A DNA stretch of 5,209 nucleotides from an uncultured Erysipelotrichaceae bacterium. Lineage in GTDB: Bacteria > Bacillota_I > Bacilli_A > RF39 > UBA660. The notes below the pieces were generated by a model, which was not told the DNA's origin, did not search any database, and worked only from the letters and a program-made list of their open reading frames with translations. Both the position numbers and the translations under genes were made by a program. Position 1 is the first letter of the stretch, and each line of letters starts with the position of its first letter. The stretch lies in NCBI GenBank assembly GCA_902797005.1, contig CADBRE010000001.1:1-5209 (forward strand), written 5' to 3'. Below are positions 1-4,306 of the stretch, in pieces.

Positions 1-26
1 AAAAAGCAAAGCCTTAGCTTTACTTT
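1..26 (-). terminator. Intrinsic terminator overlapping the secG stop codon
   Basis: Read on the minus strand, positions 26-17 pair with 12-3 to give a 10-bp stem with one U-G wobble (22 with 7). The loop is UAAG (16-13), and positions 5-1 read as an unbroken run of U. The first bases of the stem are part of the secG TAA at 25-27, so the hairpin begins inside the stop codon. The stem is A/U-rich with only a few G-C pairs, and the U-tract may continue past the window edge. Confidence 0.65.
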
Positions 27-237
27 ATATGCTTAAGAATAATGAAATTGCTATAAATAAGAATCCCATTACAAATGTAAGTCTAGTTAAGAACTTTTCT
101 GGTCCTCTTTCTTTCATTTGACTCATTAGCATACTATTTCCGCCTGTAATTATTTGTCCAGCATCACTAGCTTTGTTACTTTGTAAAAGAACTAAAGCTA
201 TTAATATAATTGAAACTATAATTAATACTATTTCCAT
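25..237 (-). CDS. secG: Preprotein translocase subunit SecG
   Basis: SecG is the small non-essential membrane subunit of the SecYEG channel and helps SecA-driven export across the cytoplasmic membrane. The 70-residue product has the family layout. TM1 (about residues 2-19) ends in the typical VLLQS; a glycine- and serine-containing cytoplasmic loop (about 20-48) follows, with the conserved KERGPEKFLTRLT stretch at 42-54; TM2 covers about 50-68. Length is normal for a Gram-positive SecG (70-80 aa). The ATG at 237 is preceded by GAGGTG (246-251) with an 8-nt gap, which fixes the start. It lies downstream of eno but behind a terminator at 341-366, so it probably has its own promoter. In many Bacillota secG is followed by rnr and smpB; the terminator at 1-26 suggests that secG may be monocistronic here. 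The identification rests on size, topology and the loop motif. Confidence 0.93.
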   Translation of the reverse strand: MEIVLIIVSIILIALVLLQSNKASDAGQIITGGNSMLMSQMKERGPEKFLTRLTFVMGFLFIAISLFLSI

Positions 238-257
238 CTTTTTTACACCTCATGTAT

Positions 258-286
258 ATTTTATAATACTTTGACTTTTTTTACAA
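258..286 (-). promoter_or_regulatory. Candidate sigma-70-type promoter of secG
   Basis: On the minus strand TTGTAA (286-281) lies 17 nt upstream of TAAAAT (263-258). An overlapping alternative -10, TATAAA (265-260), gives a 15-nt spacer. The site sits between the eno terminator and the secG ribosome binding site, where a promoter is needed. Transcription would begin around 251-253, giving a leader of only about 15 nt. The region is AT-rich, so chance matches are likely and the exact hexamers are uncertain. Confidence 0.35.
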
Positions 287-340
287 GTTTATTTAATGTT
301 TTTTAACAATAAAAGCAATATATAATGCTACAAAGAATGG

Positions 341-366
341 AAAAAACCTATCTGAGTAGATAGGTT
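341..366 (-). terminator. Intrinsic terminator downstream of eno
   Basis: A perfect 9-bp inverted repeat has arms at 345-353 and 358-366 and a 4-nt loop (354-357). Read on the minus strand, the stem is followed by a continuous U-run (346-341). There is no matching U-run on the other side, so it works for leftward transcription. It lies about 120 nt after the eno stop and 13 nt after the stop of the coding-like frame at 379-504, and it separates eno from secG. Confidence 0.85.
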
Positions 367-378
367 CTTCCAAATAAT

Positions 379-504
379 TCATATAAACTTCACTTTATAC
401 AAATTATTATTGTCATATAATATTCGAAGGAAAGGAGTATTGCCTTCTAAATAAATGATATCATATTTTAGATAATCGTCAAGTACTTTATTTAGAAATA
501 TTGT
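379..504 (-). pseudogene. Coding-like open frame after eno, possible gene remnant
   Basis: This frame is offset from eno, overlaps its last five codons, and runs 41 codons from just after a TAA (505-507) to a TGA (379-381). It contains no ATG start and no ribosome binding site that fits one, so it is not an intact gene as it stands. The predicted residues look protein-like, with a YDIIYLEGNTPFLRIL stretch in the middle. That stretch faintly recalls the strand-turn motif with GGNT found in S51-type peptidases (peptidase E), but the match is weak and one glycine is missing. It ends 13 nt before the terminator at 341-366, as a real gene end would. A chance open frame in AT-rich DNA is quite possible. 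I do not assign a function. Confidence 0.25.
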
Positions 505-1729
505 TTAAATTGTCTTCTATCTCTAGTAGTCTATTATATTTCGCTAATCTCTCTCCTCTAGATACACTACCGCTTTTCATAAATGGAATATTTAGAGCAA
601 CAGCTAGGTCAGATATAAATGTATCATTTGTTTCACCACTCCTATGAGAAACAACGCAAGTATATTTATTTTGTTTAGCAAGCACTATTGTTTCTAAAGT
701 TTCATATAAACTTCCTACTTGATTGGGTTTGATTAAAATGGCATTACATAATCCTTTTTCAATACCCATTTTTAATAGTTCTTTATTAGTTACGAATAAA
801 TCGTCCCCAACTATGCTAATTTTCTTACCTAAAGTATCAGTAATCATTTTAAATCCTTCATAGTCTTCTTCGGCAAATGGATCTTCAATGCTTATAATTG
901 GGTACTTACTGCATAAATCTATATAATAATTAAGTATTTCTTCCCTGTTCATATTTTGATTATCTATATTGTATGTATCGCTTGATTCGTTATAAAAGCT
1001 TGTTGCCGCTACATCTAGAGCAATAAACACATTTTTTCCTGGCTCATATCCGGCAGTTTCTATTGATTTAATAATGCAAGATAAAGCCTCTTCGTTACTT
1101 TCCAAATCCGGAGCATATCCTCCTTCATCTCCAACTGATGTGTTAAGCCCTTTATCTAAAAGTATTCCCTTTAATGAGTGAAATATTTCGCTAGCAGCTC
1201 TTAGCCCTTCTTTAAAGCTAGAAAACTTAGGTACTATCATAAACTCTTGAATATCAACATTATTAGATGCATGTTTACCACCATTTAAGATATTGAACAT
1301 TACAAATGGTATTTTCTTTTCTCTTTTGTTTAAGTATTCATACACTTCTAGGCCATTATCTAATGCAGCTGCTTTGAGACATGCAATGCTTACGCCTACA
1401 ATTGCGTTTGCTCCTAGCACCTCTTTATTCGTTGTTCCATCAAGTTCAACCATTTTGTCGTCAATTGCTTTTTGATTTTCAACCTCCATCCCTATTAAAG
1501 CATTTTTAATAAGAGTATTTACATTATTAACAGCTTTTAAAACTCCTTTACCAAAATATCTTTCATCGTTATCTCTAAGCTCTAAAGCTTCTCTTTTTCC
1601 AGTGCTGGCACCAGAAGGAACACCAAAAACGCCAACGCTTCCTTTTTCAGTAAATACTTTAACTTCAACAGTTGGATTGCCTCTTGAATCTAATATTTCT
1701 CTTGCTACTATATTTTTTATCTTGCTCAT
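488..1729 (-). CDS. eno: Enolase (phosphopyruvate hydratase)
   Basis: Enolase converts 2-phosphoglycerate to phosphoenolpyruvate in glycolysis, in the cytosol, using Mg2+. Counted from the ATG at 1729 the protein has 413 residues. The N-terminal domain carries LDSRGNPTVEV and the mobile loop SGASTG (39-44). The barrel holds GGKHASNN with H153, QEFM with E162, GDEGG with the catalytic acid E202, metal ligands D239 (ALDVAA), E282 (SIEDP) and the D309/D310 pair (VGDDL), catalytic base K334 (LIKPNQ), SHRSGET (361-367) and K385 before SGSVSRGERLAKYN. All catalytic residues expected for the family are present. A TTG 18 nt upstream would add six residues, but AAAGGAG (1742-1736) lies six nt before the ATG and inside that extension, so the ATG is the start. 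The C-terminus stops shortly after the LLEIED motif, about 16-18 residues earlier than in Bacillus subtilis enolase, where a short tail ending near SFYNL follows. Confidence 0.97.
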   Translation of the reverse strand: MSKIKNIVAREILDSRGNPTVEVKVFTEKGSVGVFGVPSGASTGKREALELRDNDERYFGKGVLKAVNNVNTLIKNALIGMEVENQKAIDDKMVELDGTTNKEVLGANAIVGVSIACLKAAALDNGLEVYEYLNKREKKIPFVMFNILNGGKHASNNVDIQEFMIVPKFSSFKEGLRAASEIFHSLKGILLDKGLNTSVGDEGGYAPDLESNEEALSCIIKSIETAGYEPGKNVFIALDVAATSFYNESSDTYNIDNQNMNREEILNYYIDLCSKYPIISIEDPFAEEDYEGFKMITDTLGKKISIVGDDLFVTNKELLKMGIEKGLCNAILIKPNQVGSLYETLETIVLAKQNKYTCVVSHRSGETNDTFISDLAVALNIPFMKSGSVSRGERLAKYNRLLEIEDNLNNISK

Positions 1730-1735
1730 ATAAAT

Positions 1736-1742
1736 CTCCTTT
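1736..1742 (-). promoter_or_regulatory. Ribosome binding site that sets the eno start
   Basis: AAAGGAG on the minus strand lies six nt before the ATG at 1729-1727. The longer reading frame opening with TTG at 1747 would place this site inside the coding sequence and has no comparable site of its own. The next residues, MSKIKN, are also a normal enolase N-terminus. Confidence 0.85.
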
Positions 1743-1748
1743 AACAAT

Positions 1749-1754
1749 ATTATA
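1749..1754 (-). promoter_or_regulatory. Candidate -10 box of the eno promoter
   Basis: A perfect TATAAT on the minus strand lies 19 nt before the eno ATG. No good -35 is visible: the hexamer at 17-nt spacing is TTTTAT (1777-1772) in a T-rich run, and there is no TGn extension. Transcription would begin about 1742, right at the ribosome binding site, giving a very short leader. The T-rich stretch upstream also serves as the tail of the hairpin at 1776-1820, so terminator and promoter would be packed together. Confidence 0.4.
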
Positions 1755-1764
1755 CAGCAATAAA

Positions 1765-1820
1765 CAAAAAAATAAAATAAGCTTTACATTAAATAGACAT
1801 GCACTATTGTAAAGTTTATT
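1765..1820 (-). terminator. Imperfect hairpin terminator after the phosphatidyltransferase gene
   Basis: On the minus strand, 1820-1816 pairs with 1780-1776 (5 bp), 1814-1808 with 1788-1782 (7 bp) and 1807-1804 with 1796-1793 (4 bp). There is one A-C mismatch between the first two helices, a 4-nt bulge (1792-1789) and a 7-nt loop (1803-1797). The 3' side runs into a U-rich stretch down to about 1765. It starts 10 nt after the TAG at 1830. The stem is weaker than the other terminators in the window, so read-through into eno is possible. Confidence 0.5.
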
Positions 1821-1829
1821 CTATAATTT

Positions 1830-2528
1830 CTATTTATATAAAAGTTCTTTTAATGATTTATCTTTATTACTAATGTAAAAATCTCTGTTAGAAAGCATTG
1901 ACCATATTTCTTTAAAGCTTTTTAATTTCTTGCCTTTTAAAGATACAAAAGTAGTCATTTCTTTGAATCTGTTTTTATTATAATCAGCTAGTGTTACAAT
2001 TTGCATTCCTACTATTACACCAATTAAAATGTAGCTTATGTTGGATGAATAATCGCATAATAACTTATATATATTATTTGGCAAAACAGATCCGTATAGT
2101 TCTTTAGCTATAAGCAAGTACATAATTGTAATAGATGTATCTAATACGAATGTTTTGACTTTTCCTAGTTTTGATGATTGAACATTTTTGTTTTTGTTAA
2201 AAGCAAATAAGCTATTAAAGGTAATTGCAAGTTCTAAGATTAGTACAAATAGTATAACAGGATATTCATAAGAGAGCATCGCAATCATTACAAGTGCAAA
2301 GAGTTTGTCACTAACTGTGTCTAATAAGCTTCCCAAAAAACTTTCTACTTTCCAGTATCTTGATAGCTTTCCATCAATAAAATCTGTTAGAAATATTAAT
2401 CCTACAAATAAGGCAAAATATCCAATACTTCCATTAAAATAACATATAGGCATTATTATTGAACCCATTATTCTTGTAAAGGTTATTAAGTTTACGATTA
2501 TAAACTTTATTATTTTGTCTTTCTTCAT
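1830..2528 (-). CDS. CDP-alcohol phosphatidyltransferase (PgsA-like)
   Basis: This is an integral membrane enzyme of phospholipid synthesis that joins a CDP-activated lipid to an alcohol; the closest well-known role is phosphatidylglycerophosphate synthase (CDP-diacylglycerol plus glycerol-3-phosphate). The 232-residue protein carries the family signature: D49 and D52-G53, S56-R57, G66, D70 and D74 with exact spacing. Serine stands where alanine is usual before the arginine. Upstream is the NLITFTRI segment (13-20) typical of the first helix, and GKVKT (122-126) matches the conserved loop after helix three. About six hydrophobic segments end near residue 180; a charged tail of roughly 45 residues follows, making the protein longer than a typical PgsA. 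AAAAGGAG (2542-2535) precedes the ATG at 2528 and overlaps the previous gene's stop, so it is co-transcribed with the deacetylase. The substrate alcohol cannot be settled from sequence; another CDP-alcohol transferase role is possible. Confidence 0.88.
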   Translation of the reverse strand: MKKDKIIKFIIVNLITFTRIMGSIIMPICYFNGSIGYFALFVGLIFLTDFIDGKLSRYWKVESFLGSLLDTVSDKLFALVMIAMLSYEYPVILFVLILELAITFNSLFAFNKNKNVQSSKLGKVKTFVLDTSITIMYLLIAKELYGSVLPNNIYKLLCDYSSNISYILIGVIVGMQIVTLADYNKNRFKEMTTFVSLKGKKLKSFKEIWSMLSNRDFYISNKDKSLKELLYK

Positions 2529-2534
2529 TTTATA

Positions 2535-2542
2535 CTCCTTTT
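2535..2542 (-). promoter_or_regulatory. Ribosome binding site overlapping the deacetylase stop codon
   Basis: AAAAGGAG on the minus strand lies six nt before the phosphatidyltransferase ATG (2528-2526). Its first bases overlap the TAA (2543-2541) that ends the deacetylase gene. This arrangement allows ribosomes to pass from one gene to the next and supports a two-gene operon. Confidence 0.75.
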
Positions 2543-3758
2543 ATTTAAATGATGAATAAACCTCATGTACTTCTAAGCTAATGTTTTTTTCTTTTGCTAA
2601 ATTAGAAACGCTGGTTACTTTAAATCCTCTACTGTTTAACTCTGGCAAGCTTATTCTAATTGCTTCAAGTGTTTCTGGGTATATGTCGTGCATTAGTATA
2701 ATATCACCGTCTTGTGCATTATCTAATATATGTTTTGCTATTTTGTTTGCATCTCTATATAACCAGTCTTTTGTATCTATATTCCATTGTATTATTGGTG
2801 TGTTTATTATACTTTTAACTTTATTAATTGCATTACCATAAGGTGTCCTTGTAAGAGGAACATCTTTATCTGTTATTTCATTATAAATAATATTTGTGCT
2901 ATTTATTTCTTCTTCAATTGTTTTTAATGTTGCTGAGTTTAAGTTCTTGTGAGAATATGTGTGAGAGCCAACCTCCATGTTATTGTCTATTAGGTATTTA
3001 ACTATTTCTTGATTTGACTTCATTTTGCTTCCTAATTCAAAGAATGTTGCGCTTGATGCATTTTCTTTTAAAGTGTTTACTATATCTTTTGTGTAATCGC
3101 CTGGCCCATCATCAAAAGTAAATGCAATTACCTTATCATAACTATCGCCCGCGGTTTCTTTTTCTTCTCCCAGGAATAGGTAAACTTCATAATCCACATT
3201 GAATAAATTATCATCAAAAAGTACCTTTATCCCCCTTTGTTCTATATTTACTGAAGCATGTTTAAAACCATCTAAAAGTACTCTATTATATATAGCGGTG
3301 CTATATTTATTCTTTATTCTTTCCAGTATTTCGTTTCCTGCTATATCAAAGTTATATATAACATTTTTGTCTATTATTTTTTCGTTTTGTAAATCCAGTA
3401 ATACATTTTTATATGTGTTTTTGTCATTCTGTTTTATTGTAAATAGTATATTATATATTTGATTGAAATAAGATATTTCATAAGTTATACTTGTATTTGG
3501 TTTATCAGATATTATATTTTTTATTTCATTATCTAGTATGTCATAATTAAAAAATGGATACTCTGCTTTATAGTTTATTTCTCTATTATCTATTTTTAAT
3601 ACTTTATAGCTATTAATGAGGTTCCTAATATACATTTTCGGTTCTTTTTCTTCTTTGTTTAAATGAGATATTAAAGCGTAAAGTGAAGATATTATAGACA
3701 ATAAAACCAAAGTTACAATTATAATGTTTTTAATATTTAATTCTAGTTTACTTCGCAT
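2541..3758 (-). CDS. Membrane-anchored polysaccharide deacetylase (NodB domain, PgdA/PdaC-like)
   Basis: This is probably a surface enzyme that removes acetyl groups from N-acetyl sugars of peptidoglycan, which in Gram-positives lowers lysozyme sensitivity. The 405-residue protein has a short basic N-terminus, one membrane segment (about 12-31) without an evident signal peptidase site, an extracellular region (about 40-200) and a C-terminal NodB domain (about 208-390). All five catalytic motifs are present: TFDDGP with D216 (base) and D217 (metal), SHTYSH with metal ligands H266 and H270, RTPYG (304-308), D331-W332, and LMHD with H357. The middle region, with AEYPFFNYDILDNEI (65-79), resembles the DUF4163/DUF3298 part of Bacillus PdaC and related PgdA proteins; this is a judgement by eye. 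AAAGGTG (3770-3764) precedes the ATG by five nt. GlcNAc, MurNAc or another glycan could be the substrate. It leads the operon with the phosphatidyltransferase 12 nt downstream. Confidence 0.9.
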   Translation of the reverse strand: MRSKLELNIKNIIIVTLVLLSIISSLYALISHLNKEEKEPKMYIRNLINSYKVLKIDNREINYKAEYPFFNYDILDNEIKNIISDKPNTSITYEISYFNQIYNILFTIKQNDKNTYKNVLLDLQNEKIIDKNVIYNFDIAGNEILERIKNKYSTAIYNRVLLDGFKHASVNIEQRGIKVLFDDNLFNVDYEVYLFLGEEKETAGDSYDKVIAFTFDDGPGDYTKDIVNTLKENASSATFFELGSKMKSNQEIVKYLIDNNMEVGSHTYSHKNLNSATLKTIEEEINSTNIIYNEITDKDVPLTRTPYGNAINKVKSIINTPIIQWNIDTKDWLYRDANKIAKHILDNAQDGDIILMHDIYPETLEAIRISLPELNSRGFKVTSVSNLAKEKNISLEVHEVYSSFK

Positions 3759-3780
3759 AATATCACCTTTATTGATTTTT

Positions 3781-3808
3781 ATTTTATCACATTTTAATAA
3801 TATGCAAA
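3781..3808 (-). promoter_or_regulatory. Candidate promoter of the deacetylase operon
   Basis: On the minus strand TTTGCA (3808-3803) and TAAAAT (3786-3781) are separated by 16 nt; the -10 differs from consensus at one base and the -35 at two. The site lies directly between the mscL terminator (3823-3844) and the ribosome binding site of the deacetylase (3770-3764), where an operon promoter must be. The predicted leader is about 15 nt. AT-richness makes the exact assignment uncertain. Confidence 0.4.
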
Positions 3809-3819
3809 AGAGGAAAAAG

Positions 3820-3844
3820 AAAAAACCTAGCTTTTGCTAGATTT
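3820..3844 (-). terminator. Intrinsic terminator of mscL
   Basis: On the minus strand, 3844-3836 pairs with 3831-3823 in a 9-bp stem with one U-G wobble (3841 with 3826) and an AAAA loop (3835-3832). It is followed by an almost continuous U-run through 3825-3814, broken by a single C at 3819. It starts three nt after the mscL TAG (3850-3848). No U-run lies on the other side, so it acts on leftward transcription. Confidence 0.85.
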
Positions 3845-3847
3845 AAA

Positions 3848-4249
3848 CTATTTCTGTTTTTTTAATAAATCTCTTATTTCTTCTAATAGTAAAACTTCTT
3901 CAGACTTCACTGGTGCTGCTTCTTCTGCAGCTTTCTTTTCTTCTTTCTTTTTAATGCTCTGTAATTTGTTCATTGCTTTTATAAATGCAAATATACAGAA
4001 AGCAACAATAAGAAAGTCAACTACATTTTGTAAGAATAACCCGTATTCAATAGATGCCCCTTTGAAGTCTATTGATAGTTTAGAGAAATCATGTCCACCT
4101 ATTATCATTCCTACTATAGGCATAAAGATATTATCTACTAAACTGGATACAATTTTGCCAAAAGCAGATCCGATTATTACACCAACAGCCATATCAAGCA
4201 CGTTTCCGCGTGATATAAATTCTTTAAATTCTTTTAAAAAGCTTTTCAT
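3848..4249 (-). CDS. mscL: Large-conductance mechanosensitive channel MscL
   Basis: MscL is a homopentameric channel of the cytoplasmic membrane that opens under high membrane tension and lets solutes out during osmotic downshock. The 133-residue protein matches the family throughout. It has an amphipathic N-terminal helix (1-12), then [23 protein letters not shown] (14-36) forming the start of TM1 and the pore. A short outer loop with GGHDF follows, then TM2 (about 72-95, with [11 protein letters not shown]), a lysine/glutamate-rich linker (100-109) and the C-terminal helix [16 protein letters not shown] that forms the cytoplasmic bundle. By alignment to E. coli MscL, the hydrophobic gate residues L19 and V23 correspond to M20 and V24. 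AGAGAGG (4263-4257) precedes the ATG by seven nt. The gene is 57 nt downstream of the dehydrogenase with no terminator between, so both read-through and an own promoter are possible. Confidence 0.96.
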   Translation of the reverse strand: MKSFLKEFKEFISRGNVLDMAVGVIIGSAFGKIVSSLVDNIFMPIVGMIIGGHDFSKLSIDFKGASIEYGLFLQNVVDFLIVAFCIFAFIKAMNKLQSIKKKEEKKAAEEAAPVKSEEVLLLEEIRDLLKKQK

Positions 4250-4272
4250 TTTTTTACCTCTCTTTCATTTAG

Positions 4273-4281
4273 AGTATATCA
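4273..4281 (-). promoter_or_regulatory. Candidate extended -10 promoter of mscL
   Basis: TGATATACT on the minus strand (4281-4273) is an extended -10 element, TGn followed by TATACT, one base from consensus. The -35 position at 17-nt spacing is only a T-rich hexamer, as is usual for extended -10 promoters. It lies 23 nt before the mscL ATG, giving a leader of roughly 15-20 nt. Confidence 0.45.
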
Positions 4282-4306
4282 TAATTTCTTTAAAAGAAAA
4301 AGAGTT

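Noticed and set aside
426..447. GAAGG/CCTTC inverted repeat and a plus-strand AAGGAG
   Set aside because: The stem has five pairs around a 12-nt loop, and the plus-strand ribosome-binding-like site is followed only by frames of a few codons.
455..464. Perfect 10-bp palindrome ATGATATCAT
   Set aside because: It is a single copy in AT-rich DNA, not placed next to a promoter, and expected by chance.
1293..1475. 60-codon plus-strand frame inside eno
   Set aside because: It lies opposite a fully conserved enolase segment and has no independent start signal.
2581..2841. 86-codon plus-strand frame opposite the deacetylase
   Set aside because: It is the shadow of the conserved NodB domain; the minus-strand reading has all catalytic motifs.
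3199..3462. 87-codon plus-strand frame opposite the deacetylase N-terminal region
   Set aside because: It is a hydrophobic antisense artefact of AT-rich coding sequence without a ribosome binding site.
4283..4301. Short inverted repeat of T and A runs between the dehydrogenase and mscL
   Set aside because: It is a weak A/U-only stem with a tiny loop and no U-tract on the minus strand, so it is not a convincing terminator.
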